Source of the DNA: Corynebacterium caspium DSM 44850
GTDB lineage: Bacteria > Actinomycetota > Actinomycetes > Mycobacteriales > Mycobacteriaceae
Direction: 5' to 3'
Assembly (NCBI RefSeq): GCF_030440555.1
Contig: NZ_CP047118.1
Span: 124,001 to 188,000 of the forward strand
Length of the DNA: 64,000 nucleotides
How positions within the stretch are numbered: the first letter of the stretch is position 1; each line of letters begins with the position of its first letter. Position numbers and translations under genes: made by a program. Positions 46,658 to 54,934 of this stretch are shown here, piece by piece. A model generated the notes under the pieces. It had not been told where the DNA came from. It worked only from the letters and a program-made list of their open reading frames with translations, and did no database searches.

Positions 46658-46712
46658 AACATACTGCACCACTATTTACCCGTAAGGGCATAATGTGATG
46701 CAGTATGTTTTT
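46658..46712 (+). terminator. Terminator
   Basis: AACATACTGCA (46658-46668) and TGCAGTATGTT (46699-46709) pair perfectly and are followed by T residues. It ends the secreted-protein/membrane-protein unit and also faces the end of the polymerase gene. Confidence 0.75.
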
Positions 46713-46719
46713 CATATGT

Positions 46720-49700
46720 TTAGGCCAACCAGTCGGGGATACTGTCGGGGTGGTTCTGGCGGTATTCCCGGCTCATTTCAGGCCAGTCGGCGTGCTCGTC
46801 GCGGTACACATCAGCCCAGTCCCCGCCTTCGGCTGCGAAGTCAGCCAGGATCGGCACGGGGCGGTCTTTTGGCTTGATACGGAAGTCGAAGGTGAACGCG
46901 GTGTGCAACTGCTTCTTGACGTCCTCTACTCGGTCTGAGGGCACAGAGAGCACGATTTCATCGTGGACAATGGCTCGCAGGTAGCTGCGTAGTTCACGGG
47001 GGAGGCGTAACAGGCACTCGGCCATAATGTCGCGGGCTGTTCCCTGTCCGATTGCAGCCGGGGCTTGGGTGTACGCCTTATCGGGGCGGATACGCATACG
47101 CCGCCCGAACGCATTGCGGATGATCTGCTGTTGGGTTCCGGTGTAAATGACGTCTCGTTTGAACTGAGCGATTTCAGGGTAGGTCTGTTGCAGCTTGTCG
47201 AGCATGCCAGCGGCAACAGCACTGTGCATGTCTTGGCCGGGTTCGAGAGCGTCGAGGTAGGCCGCGTCCTGGCTGTGGGCACCCATTGCTCGAGCGTCGA
47301 TCTGAGACAAGTCGATAGCAACCAGAACGTCGCCGGGATCAGGCAAGAACATAGCTCGTTGTGGCGCATTTTTACGCTCTCGCTTGCCGAGAGTGGTTAG
47401 CGCTGGGTTGGTGAGACTGAACCGGCCTGTTGCCTGGGACGCTGCGAGATCGGGGTGGACTCGCCCGGAACGAACGTGCTTGGCAACGGTGTCGGCTACT
47501 GAGGACTCACCGGATAGCCGGATAAGTGCTTTGAGCAGTTCATCGGCTTCGGAGCCGGGTTGAACGTTGTCGCGGCACTGTTGAAGGTCGCTGGCTCGCA
47601 TGGAGAGGTTGCCCGACTTGGCCGTGTGGGGTACGTCAATGCCGAGACGGCTAAAGACGTCTTCAAGGATTTCTCGACCGGCTTTCGATGCCTGTGGCTT
47701 CTTCTTGTCTGCGGGCAGTCCGTAGGTGGACACCAGAAGGTGACGCGCGTCCTCGGTGCGCTGAGCTTCGGTGTGCTGAAGCTGAGCAATGAAGTGTTCA
47801 TCGACACGGAACCCGTTGCGAGGGATAAAGCTCAGTAGACGCATGACCTCGTGTTCACGCCAGATGTAGCTGTCCACAGCCTGCGTGTGTGCAACTTCAC
47901 GAGTCAGTTCGACGTACTGGACGAGGTATGCACGGTAGTCATCGTTGTCCGTGGGGATCGCGTCGAAACCACCGTAGGTGGTGGCGAGGTTCTTCAGGAC
48001 AGTCTGGCCATTGCGCGAGAGCTTCCCGGTCTTCCCGTAGCGTTGAGCCACGGCGTCCAAGCTGTACGAATAGTTCTTCTGAGCGGACAAGGGCGGGTCG
48101 ATCTGACGAGAGGTGAGCAGGGTGTCAACAACCTTGCGTTCGTCAATGAGACGATCAACGTCAAGATCGGTTTCCAGCTCGATTGCGGGCAGGTCAAAGT
48201 TGACGATGTTGTGACCGACAATGAGGTCGGCGGAGGCCAGGACGTCGGCTAGTTCCTGTACGTCGGTCGTGATGGTGACATCACCATCATTGACGGCATA
48301 ACCGCACAGTCGAATAAAGCCGTGTCCGTAGGTGTAGAGCTGGTCGGCATCGGCGGTTTCCACGTCGAAGTAGACCACGCGCTTGTTGTATGCGGTAGAG
48401 CTAAACGGGAACCCTGTCATGCCGTCGATGCGGCGTTCAATACGAACAGGTTGATTGTTGACTACGGCGTCCACACGGGGTGCGGTTTTATCGTTAAATG
48501 GCGCGATGTCGGCTTGGTGCTCGTCACTAGGGTCGGGCTGAGCAACAACCTCATTGTCAGTGCTCACGGTCGGTGCCATTGTGTCGGCTTCGCACCACTC
48601 CCACGGATCGGAAACGTCAGGGTCAGGAGCAGGAGTCACCGGAGGTGTTGGCTGCGGCGACGTGGGGTTTGACCCACCACCTCCGCTACCGGGGTTATTT
48701 TTCCTGGTCAACACCCATGTTCGGGATCGTGCTCGACCGCTGGTGCTGGTGAGTTTCAGCTCGTCGTAGACGCGCCCGTCGTGCTGGGAGAGGTAGCGTC
48801 CGATCATGGCGGGGGACACGTCGGAGAGGTTGGCTGGGCGGAACGTGATGCGGGAACTTTGAAGCGCATCAGAGAGCAGGCTCGATGTAAACGACGCCTT
48901 GTTGATGTTGGCCAGGAAGTGAGTGAACCCCGTGAACTGAAGGATTCCGCCGATGGTGCAGAACCATTCGTCGAAGGATTCCAACGGGTTTTTCATGTCT
49001 GGCTTGGGTTGGCCTGCTACAAACCACGCTCGGATGATGGTGAGACAATCTTGGAGCAATGCTCGGCGGTTGTCGGTGATGTACCGAGTGATGTTCGGGA
49101 TCAGGAAGTCGCTGCGCTCTTTAGGATCGTCCACCAGTGTCGAGCGGAGCTGGATTGGGCAGGAACGACGGTTGACGTCGGCAGATGCGTTGATGCCATT
49201 GCCGAGGGCGAACATGACTGCGCCGTTTTCCAGTTTGAGCAGTTCGTTAGACCCCAGACGGCGGTAGTTGACACGGCTGGATGTCAAGGCGGTTCGTAGG
49301 GATTTGAAGTTGAAGCCTGTGAGGGAACCCTGCTCGTCTTTTGTTTCATCGAACACGATAGAGGTTTCACCAGCGAGAAGGAACGCGGCAAGCCGTTTTT
49401 CCATCTCGGTATCGTCGGACGGCATGACAGATGATGCCGGTTCAAAACCTTGGGTAATCAGGTGCAGGGACTGCATGAGACGGCTTTTTCCTGTACCGGG
49501 TTGTAGACCGTCGATTAGGAACAACGGAGAGTTCGGCATGTTGGGTCGCACGAACATCGTGAGCAGAGCAGCAATGGCGTTTGTCTGGTCAATGACGGAC
49601 GAGAACATCCATGCGTTTTTACCCTTCGTACCCTCCATTGCGAAGACCGTGAGTAGGTGCTGACGAGCACGATCAACCTGTTTTTTCGTGGGTTTTTTCA

Positions 49701-49998
49701 GCACGGTTAGATCGCGGATAGCCGGGTCAAGAACGATGTACATTCCCGTTTCCTCGTTGTAGCCGTCCCTGGTGACAATCTCACCTTTGGGGGTCACAAT
49801 GGGCGTGCTGGACACGCCTTTGATGGTTTTCAGGGCATCTTGTAGCGGCGGGTATTCAATGAAGGCAGCCCATGTTTGAGACGGGATTTCGCGGCTTAGC
49901 GGCTGGTAGTTGCAGCCGTATCCATAGTCGAGGGCTTCTTTGACCCTGGCCTCGCCCTTCGAGTCGGCAGGTGCCCAGATGTTGCGTAGCGTTTCCAC
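46720..49998 (-). CDS. Helicase-DNA polymerase A fusion, probably damaged
   Basis: A 1092-residue protein. Residues about 100-320 form a phage/plasmid-type ATPase with Walker A GLQPGTGKS (164-172) and Walker B SIVFDETKD (213-221). A Pro/Gly/Ser-rich linker (435-465) follows. Then comes a DnaQ-like exonuclease with Exo I YFDVETAD (543-550) and Exo II LIVGHNIVNFD (592-602). The family A polymerase part has motif A DLSQIDARA (896-904), FGRRMRI (964-970) and motif C IVHDEIVLS (1010-1018). Motif B, with its conserved Lys and Tyr, is missing between about 945 and 955, and Exo III has Tyr695 where Asp is expected. GTG 49998 is only a nominal start: the frame is open to a TAA near 50110 without a better start or a ribosome site. 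It is most likely the remains of a plasmid or phage replication protein. Confidence 0.7.
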   Translation of the reverse strand: METLRNIWAPADSKGEARVKEALDYGYGCNYQPLSREIPSQTWAAFIEYPPLQDALKTIKGVSSTPIVTPKGEIVTRDGYNEETGMYIVLDPAIRDLTVLKKPTKKQVDRARQHLLTVFAMEGTKGKNAWMFSSVIDQTNAIAALLTMFVRPNMPNSPLFLIDGLQPGTGKSRLMQSLHLITQGFEPASSVMPSDDTEMEKRLAAFLLAGETSIVFDETKDEQGSLTGFNFKSLRTALTSSRVNYRRLGSNELLKLENGAVMFALGNGINASADVNRRSCPIQLRSTLVDDPKERSDFLIPNITRYITDNRRALLQDCLTIIRAWFVAGQPKPDMKNPLESFDEWFCTIGGILQFTGFTHFLANINKASFTSSLLSDALQSSRITFRPANLSDVSPAMIGRYLSQHDGRVYDELKLTSTSGRARSRTWVLTRKNNPGSGGGGSNPTSPQPTPPVTPAPDPDVSDPWEWCEADTMAPTVSTDNEVVAQPDPSDEHQADIAPFNDKTAPRVDAVVNNQPVRIERRIDGMTGFPFSSTAYNKRVVYFDVETADADQLYTYGHGFIRLCGYAVNDGDVTITTDVQELADVLASADLIVGHNIVNFDLPAIELETDLDVDRLIDERKVVDTLLTSRQIDPPLSAQKNYSYSLDAVAQRYGKTGKLSRNGQTVLKNLATTYGGFDAIPTDNDDYRAYLVQYVELTREVAHTQAVDSYIWREHEVMRLLSFIPRNGFRVDEHFIAQLQHTEAQRTEDARHLLVSTYGLPADKKKPQASKAGREILEDVFSRLGIDVPHTAKSGNLSMRASDLQQCRDNVQPGSEADELLKALIRLSGESSVADTVAKHVRSGRVHPDLAASQATGRFSLTNPALTTLGKRERKNAPQRAMFLPDPGDVLVAIDLSQIDARAMGAHSQDAAYLDALEPGQDMHSAVAAGMLDKLQQTYPEIAQFKRDVIYTGTQQQIIRNAFGRRMRIRPDKAYTQAPAAIGQGTARDIMAECLLRLPRELRSYLRAIVHDEIVLSVPSDRVEDVKKQLHTAFTFDFRIKPKDRPVPILADFAAEGGDWADVYRDEHADWPEMSREYRQNHPDSIPDWLA

Positions 49999-50134
49999 GG
50001 TGGGGTGCTCGGCACGAAGGTCGGCGGGATAGATGTAGGGCGCGAAGGCGGACGCCAGTTGGGCGGCCTCGGGCGGCCTCGGGGGCGGCGGCGTTACTCC
50101 TGCTTTTTAGCTGAAATATTATCCCTTTATCTCT

Positions 50135-50167
50135 GCTGACGCTGACATGCGTTAGGTCAGCGCCAGC
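50135..50167. repeat. Inverted repeat at the right edge of the foreign segment
   Basis: GCTGACGCTGAC (50135-50146) pairs with GTCAGCGCCAGC (50156-50167) except for one mismatch. It lies between the cut end of the polymerase gene and the host-like genes. It may be a terminator for the 50212-51415 operon or a mobile-element end. Confidence 0.55.
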
Positions 50168-50211
50168 AGTGAATTGAGATGGGTTTTTATTTATTTATGC
50201 AGCTAACCAGG

Positions 50212-50508
50212 CTAACTATTTACGCCGGCAAGCACTATAACTATAGGAATCAAAAATAGTACTAAAAACCCAAAAGTTTTTACCAACCGGCTTTTTAGTT
50301 TAAAGGAAAGCGCAATAATAGTTAGTCCGGACAATACAGTATAGGCATATAGGTAGTTTTGTTGATGGTCGGTTAGTCGAGTGAAAAAAGTAACTGGTAT
50401 AACTAGGAAAACTAGGGTCCAGGCAGTTATGAGTGCACTTTTTGGTTCAGTGTTTCCGTAGAAGGACCATTTGGTATTTTCAAAGAATGACCACGTCGTG
50501 TTTTTCAT
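50212..50508 (-). CDS. Small membrane protein, last gene of the PLA2 unit
   Basis: A 98-residue protein with three predicted membrane helices (about 24-44, 50-66, 76-96) after a polar N-terminus that contains the repeated phrase FFENTKWSFYGNTE. The family is not recognised. Its start overlaps the stop of the upstream gene by four bases (ATGA). As the third gene of a unit led by a secreted phospholipase-like protein it may protect the producing cell or help export; this is inference. Confidence 0.65.
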   Translation of the reverse strand: MKNTTWSFFENTKWSFYGNTEPKSALITAWTLVFLVIPVTFFTRLTDHQQNYLYAYTVLSGLTIIALSFKLKSRLVKTFGFLVLFLIPIVIVLAGVNS

Positions 50509-50876
50509 GATGGTAGCTCCTCTACGTATTGCACAACGACTTCACCGTGACCAAATAAGCAGCCCGTGGATAGCTCGTAGTTATTCGAAGTAATCCAAGA
50601 GGTTGAAGCATCCGGATAGAAATTGCATTCCATCTGAACACGCGCATATTTAGCGCCTTCAATGTCACCACAACGCAACCACACCCAATCTTGTTCACCA
50701 GGCATCCAGTGCCCCCACTCTTTAATCAGTTCTGTTTCGCAACCTGTTGCGGGCAAAGATTGCACTGGAATATCTCGGTCTTCATAGCAAGATTTGGCCA
50801 CAAATACGACTACAAATAGCCAGAAAAATAGTTCCAAGTACTTGAAAATAGCAATATTTCTTTTAGGAGTTGTCAT
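50505..50876 (-). CDS. Membrane-anchored small protein, middle gene of the PLA2 unit
   Basis: 123 residues. One N-terminal helix (about 10-28, LELFFWLFVVVFVAKSC) is followed by an outside domain with three further cysteines (TGCETELI, RCGDIEGAKY, TGCLFGHGEV). This suggests a small disulfide-bonded domain held at the membrane. The family is not recognised. It overlaps the genes on both sides by four bases. Its position makes it the best candidate for a partner or inhibitor of the secreted PLA2-like protein. Confidence 0.65.
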   Translation of the reverse strand: MTTPKRNIAIFKYLELFFWLFVVVFVAKSCYEDRDIPVQSLPATGCETELIKEWGHWMPGEQDWVWLRCGDIEGAKYARVQMECNFYPDASTSWITSNNYELSTGCLFGHGEVVVQYVEELPS

Positions 50877-51415
50877 TTTCTACACCACAATCTTGCAGCT
50901 TTGAAAAAAGCGACAATTGCATTAGCTGTGTGCTTTTTGCGTCCTTCGAATGATCCTTTTATAGATTCAATTTCGGCGATTAAATTGGCATCACAGAAAC
51001 ATTTGAAATATCCGTTAGCTCCGTAGCATTCATCATGTCGCATACACGCTGCATCAAGGTCATCCATCGGCGCTTGAGGTCCTGAATGCCGAGGCCCGCA
51101 CCAATGGCCCCAGACCTTATTAGCCCAGCGAGAATATGGATCCTGAACAGCTAAAGAATAGTCGTTGAAAATTTCGCCAGTTTCCAATATTTCTGGAGAC
51201 GCGCCTGCAGCAATAGCACGTTCCATATCGAAGCTCAGCTTTAAGCCGCGATCCTGCACAACAACATATTCCAAAATGGCGGCTTCGTTATCGACTAGCG
51301 CAATATCTGTATTAGTTATATCTAGAAGAGGTGTAGCTTCCGAGGCATTTGCTGGTGCTGTTAGAAAAGCTGAAAACAACAGCAAAGAAATTGCAACATT
51401 TTTAAAAAGCTTCAA
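50873..51415 (-). CDS. Secreted phospholipase A2-like protein
   Basis: A 180-residue secreted protein. The signal peptide runs to about residue 24 (LTAPANA). The PLA2 core is clear: the calcium loop CGPRHSG (106-112), then LDAACMRHDECYG, in which His127 and Asp128 form the catalytic pair within the C-x-x-H-D-x-C motif. Additional cysteines at 139, 141 and near the C-terminus (LWCRK) would form disulfides. Such enzymes release fatty acids from the sn-2 position of phospholipids. It starts a three-gene overlapping unit with two small membrane proteins. The 51416-51631 gap carries its promoter but no gene. Confidence 0.82.
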   Translation of the reverse strand: MKLFKNVAISLLLFSAFLTAPANASEATPLLDITNTDIALVDNEAAILEYVVVQDRGLKLSFDMERAIAAGASPEILETGEIFNDYSLAVQDPYSRWANKVWGHWCGPRHSGPQAPMDDLDAACMRHDECYGANGYFKCFCDANLIAEIESIKGSFEGRKKHTANAIVAFFKAARLWCRK

Positions 51416-51631
51416 TTCTTGCCTCCTCTAATAACAGAGCAACAGAGATAATCTCCAATACAGTGTTGAACTTAAGTTGTCAGCCGAACTGTCTTAATAA
51501 TAAAAAACCTGTCTCTACTAGTCAATAGAATTGAAAAATTTTTCTGGAATTTTCGGCGGAACGCCGTCCAAAAGCAAGTTCAAAGTATTTATTATAAGAA
51601 TCGTTTATTTAAATTTGAGGAAATTATGAAA

Positions 51632-51659
51632 ACCCCTCCTGCAATAAAGCAGAAGGGGT
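51632..51659 (-). terminator. Terminator of the dipZ-sigK-rskA operon
   Basis: ACCCCTCCTGC (51632-51642) pairs with GCAGAAGGGGT (51649-51659) apart from a central mismatch. On the minus strand it is followed by TTTTC. Confidence 0.6.
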
Positions 51660-51706
51660 AAAACTAGCAGAGCTTAAAACTAGCTAAGCAAAGTACTGTT
51701 AGTAGG

Positions 51707-52432
51707 TCATTTCATCGGAATATCTGCCAGCATATTTTCTTCCGAACCATCTTTTTTCTCTACCGTTAGCATCACGGAATCTCCGCGATCAGGCATATCG
51801 GTGAGCATCGTAAAATTGCCTTTTTGTCCAGAATATTCCCCAATGGAATTCATTTCTTGGCCTTTTACCAGCCAAGCTTTGACCATCATGTCATCGGGCA
51901 TATCCATATCGGCAGGCATGACCAATGCCGCTGCATGGGCTTCATAAGACCACACCAAGCGGATGGTATGGCCATCTTCGGTGGTATAGGTGGTTTGGGT
52001 ATAGTCCGAAGCTTCATGGATAGCGGCGAAAACTTCGGTATCTGCCATATCGTTCATGGTCACATAACGTCCACCGCCAAATCCGCCAACTACCAGCAAT
52101 AAGCTAGCTGCCACGGCGGTAAAGGCTCGGCTCAAACGACGGTTGCGATACTCCGAAATATCAGTGACATTCCCGCCACCAGCAGGTGGCGTAACTTCAG
52201 CATCAACAACCGTTGCGGCATCATCCGGCACAGCATCCGCATCCGCCACAACATCCGGCACAGCAGCAGCTGCGCCATCCGTCGCAACAGTGTTGCGGTC
52301 GTCATTTTCGAGTCGCTGCATGAGTTCAGCTTTTAGGGTCGGGGCCACTGCTATCGGTTCCGCAGAGAAAATATCGTCGGCTAATAGTTCGGCCTCAAGG
52401 CTTCCGAAAGGAACGGGGTCGTATTTATTCAT
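51707..52432 (-). CDS. rskA: Anti-sigma-K factor
   Basis: A 241-residue RskA-type anti-sigma factor. The N-terminal cytoplasmic part holds a variable Ala/Asp/Val-rich segment (about 45-85). A single membrane helix (about 103-125, AVAASLLLVVGGFGGG) leads to an outside domain with YTTEDGHTIRLVWSYEAHAAALVM and MVKAWLVKGQEMNSIGEYSG, the RskA signature. It holds SigK at the membrane until regulated proteolysis frees it. Its start overlaps the sigK stop by four bases, so the pair is made in balance. Confidence 0.88.
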   Translation of the reverse strand: MNKYDPVPFGSLEAELLADDIFSAEPIAVAPTLKAELMQRLENDDRNTVATDGAAAAVPDVVADADAVPDDAATVVDAEVTPPAGGGNVTDISEYRNRRLSRAFTAVAASLLLVVGGFGGGRYVTMNDMADTEVFAAIHEASDYTQTTYTTEDGHTIRLVWSYEAHAAALVMPADMDMPDDMMVKAWLVKGQEMNSIGEYSGQKGNFTMLTDMPDRGDSVMLTVEKKDGSEENMLADIPMK

Positions 52433-52983
52433 CGCTCCTCCAAAGCGTGTCGCAGTTGGGTTATACCGCTTCGCACGCGGGTTTTTAAGGTGCCGAGGGG
52501 AATTCCCAGGTATTCTGCGGCCTGTTGGTGGGTCATCGAGCGGAAGAATACCGCGTCGATACTTTCTCGAATCGCCGGTGAAAGCTTTTGTACTGCCGTG
52601 GCTATTTCTTCTTGTGCCTCACGGGCTAAGAAGTCCACTGGTACTGAGTCACCAGTGGATTCTGGTTCACCTACGGAAGTATAAGCTTCGCGCTGCTTGC
52701 GGGCTTCGTTGGTGCGCACATAATCAATGGCGCGCCGTCGGGCAAGCACCGCCAGCCAAGCTTGGGCACTCCCTCGCTCGGGGTCAAAGGTGGAGGCTTG
52801 CTCCCATATTTGCCACATTGTTATTTGCAAAATATCTTCGGCAACCTGCTCATTGAGCACTACCTTGCGAATATATGCCAACAAATAACCAGCTACGCGG
52901 TCATAAAGATGAGAGAAAGCTTCCTGATCTTGGCGTCCCACCGCAATGAGAAGCGCGGAGACTTCGTCTTTCAAAGCATTCAC
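52429..52983 (-). CDS. sigK: ECF RNA polymerase sigma factor SigK
   Basis: A 184-residue ECF sigma factor. Region 2 shows VAGYLLAYIRKVVLNEQVAEDILQ-type sequence and SAQAWLAVLARRRAIDYVR; region 4 shows MTHQQAAEYLGIPLGTLKTRVRSG. The adjacent RskA identifies it as SigK. In mycobacteria the SigK regulon includes dipZ with mpt70/mpt83; here dipZ lies directly upstream on the same strand, 40 bases away, so the regulator and a likely target share one operon. No MPT70-like gene is seen in the window. Confidence 0.88.
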   Translation of the reverse strand: MNALKDEVSALLIAVGRQDQEAFSHLYDRVAGYLLAYIRKVVLNEQVAEDILQITMWQIWEQASTFDPERGSAQAWLAVLARRRAIDYVRTNEARKQREAYTSVGEPESTGDSVPVDFLAREAQEEIATAVQKLSPAIRESIDAVFFRSMTHQQAAEYLGIPLGTLKTRVRSGITQLRHALEER

Positions 52984-53023
52984 GCGTCACAGCATAGCGG
53001 GCCTGCGGTGGGGGTAAATATTA

Positions 53024-54736
53024 TCATCCAAAAGTGAAGGAATGCAGATGGACGTCGCCGGTGACTTTGATTTCTAGCGGACCCTCTTTGAGGTCATCGC
53101 CAGGGAGCAAATCAATGCCATTAGGCACTCCGTCTATCATCTTGCGATATTCCTGACCTTGGAAAGTGTAGCTAATTTCGCCCTTTCCAGAGGCCACCAA
53201 ATACACATGATGCGCATGCAAACCAAGAGCAATTTCGCTGGTCTCTGCGGCTGGGGTCACAGACTCTTTATCAGCAGTCCACTTGCCAGCTAAGGTGAAA
53301 CGTCCCTGCTCAGGGGCCTGTGCAGCACCATAATCGTGGGTGCCTTCCTGGAAAGCGGTTTGGCCCTGATAGTACTTAGCGCGCTGCGGGAATAGGTAGG
53401 TTTCCGGATTGATATGGGCCTGAGACATTGCTACCTGCTTTTCCGCAGCCATTTTCTCGGCGGTAAATAGCGGTGCCGGCAGTTCGACGCCAGGTTGTTG
53501 GGTGCTTAGCAGCTCTCGAATATGTTCTTCGAGAAGCTCCTCGCCACCTTCGCCAAAGTGGAAGAAACGAATCTTTCCAGACTCATCCACCAAGTACTGT
53601 GCTGGCCAGTAGTGGTTATCAAATGCCTGCCAAGTAGCAAGATCTGAATCCACTGCCACCGGATAAGTGATTCCTAAATCCTGTGCTCCGGCCCGCACAT
53701 TCGCCGGTACCTTCTCAAAAGCATATTCCGGAGAATGCACCCCAATTACCTGCAGCCCAGCATCGTTATAGTGCTCATAAAGCTTTTCGATTCCAGGAAT
53801 AGAACGCTGACAATTGATGCAGGAATAAGCCCAGAAATCTACGATGCGCACCCCACCTGCAGGTACGGCATGGGCTAACGGCTGCTCATCGGGGGTATTG
53901 AACCAATCCACGATGCCGGTGATCTCTGGCTGCGGACCACAATCAGCTAGCTGAGTGCCATCGACTTCGCAGAGCGCATTGGTGGAATCTGCATGCAATA
54001 AACGATCGGTGCCCTGCTGTAAACCGGCGGTGTAATCCGGAATGAGGCGCTGGATTTTGGCAGGAACATTAAGTACCAAACCAACCGAAAGAGCTAGCAT
54101 CGCTATGCCGGCAAGGGTACGAATTAGGCGCTGATGGCGCTGGTAGCCACTAATGCGCTCGGTAGCTTTTTGGCCAGCTGAGGCAAAGAAGAATAGCGGG
54201 ATGGCAACTCCGATTGCGAAGGAGAAACCAAGGAAGAAGGTATCCCAGCCAAGTTTTCCGGTAGAACCAGCGACACTAATTGCGGTGAGAACTGGGCCTG
54301 CGCACGGAATAAAAGCAGTTCCCAATACCAGACCAAATACAAACCCGTTGGAATCCCGGTTGGCTTGCTTGGAACGGATATAGAGGAAAGGGCGCTCCAA
54401 AAGTTCCTCTAATTTGGGGAACATTAAGGCAATGCCGATAACTGCGAGCAAAACGATGCCCATCCACCGGATGAAATCTTGCGGCAAACCCAAAAGATTT
54501 AGCAGCGTAGAGCCCAACAGAGTGACAGCCGTAAAGGAAACCACCAAGCCGGAAACTACCAAAAGAGGATAGTAGCGGGAGGCCGATTTACGCGGGGCTG
54601 CTCCTGCTGGATCCAAGCTAGCGGCAGTGGCACTATTGGCCCCAGATAAGAAGATGATGGGAAGAATTGGGAGGATACACGGAGAAATACCGGTAATTAA
54701 ACCTCCCAATAAACCCACGAGAATATTGGAAAACAT
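53024..54736 (-). CDS. dipZ: DipZ: CcdA-thioredoxin fusion protein
   Basis: A 570-residue protein that carries reducing power across the membrane. Residues 1-225 are a CcdA-type domain of about six helices with GLITGISPCILPILP and FIPCAGPVLTAI, each with a functional cysteine. Residues 270-410 are an outside TlpA-like domain with WAYSCINCQRSIP (CxxC, about 305-308). The last 140 residues form a carbohydrate-binding-module-like domain, as in mycobacterial DipZ. AAGGA seven bases upstream supports the ATG. It heads the dipZ-sigK-rskA operon and is divergent from the Met-rich lipoprotein. Confidence 0.92.
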   Translation of the reverse strand: MFSNILVGLLGGLITGISPCILPILPIIFLSGANSATAASLDPAGAAPRKSASRYYPLLVVSGLVVSFTAVTLLGSTLLNLLGLPQDFIRWMGIVLLAVIGIALMFPKLEELLERPFLYIRSKQANRDSNGFVFGLVLGTAFIPCAGPVLTAISVAGSTGKLGWDTFFLGFSFAIGVAIPLFFFASAGQKATERISGYQRHQRLIRTLAGIAMLALSVGLVLNVPAKIQRLIPDYTAGLQQGTDRLLHADSTNALCEVDGTQLADCGPQPEITGIVDWFNTPDEQPLAHAVPAGGVRIVDFWAYSCINCQRSIPGIEKLYEHYNDAGLQVIGVHSPEYAFEKVPANVRAGAQDLGITYPVAVDSDLATWQAFDNHYWPAQYLVDESGKIRFFHFGEGGEELLEEHIRELLSTQQPGVELPAPLFTAEKMAAEKQVAMSQAHINPETYLFPQRAKYYQGQTAFQEGTHDYGAAQAPEQGRFTLAGKWTADKESVTPAAETSEIALGLHAHHVYLVASGKGEISYTFQGQEYRKMIDGVPNGIDLLPGDDLKEGPLEIKVTGDVHLHSFTFG

Positions 54737-54815
54737 GGCGTCCTTTCCATTAGGGCGTCTTTGGCGAGCATTTTGTTATTTGCCTCTTGTTCGTGGCGAA
54801 AGCCCAAAACAGATG

Positions 54816-54831
54816 TGTGAGAAAGGTCACA
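54816..54831. promoter_or_regulatory. Perfect GlxR (CRP) binding site
   Basis: TGTGAGAAAGGTCACA matches TGTGA-N6-TCACA at every fixed position. It lies 80 bases upstream of dipZ and 104 bases upstream of the Met-rich lipoprotein, centred between the two divergent genes. It was the only perfect site noticed in the window. Confidence 0.7.
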
Positions 54832-54934
54832 AATCCAAATGCTCGTTGGCGGCGAACCTCTAGTTGAAAGCAGCAAAACAGCTGTAATACGCCGTATTAA
54901 ATCGCTAGTCCACAGCTAGCACGAAAGGACCAAC

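Noticed and set aside
47851-48252. Plus-strand frames of 100-170 codons opposite the polymerase fusion
   Set aside because: GC-rich antisense frames; the minus strand carries the exonuclease and polymerase motifs.
44558-50167. A classical integrated element with attL/attR at tRNA-Thr
   Set aside because: The segment does start at the tRNA 3' end, but no second copy of the tRNA end and no integrase of the tyrosine type were found, so site-specific integration cannot be claimed.
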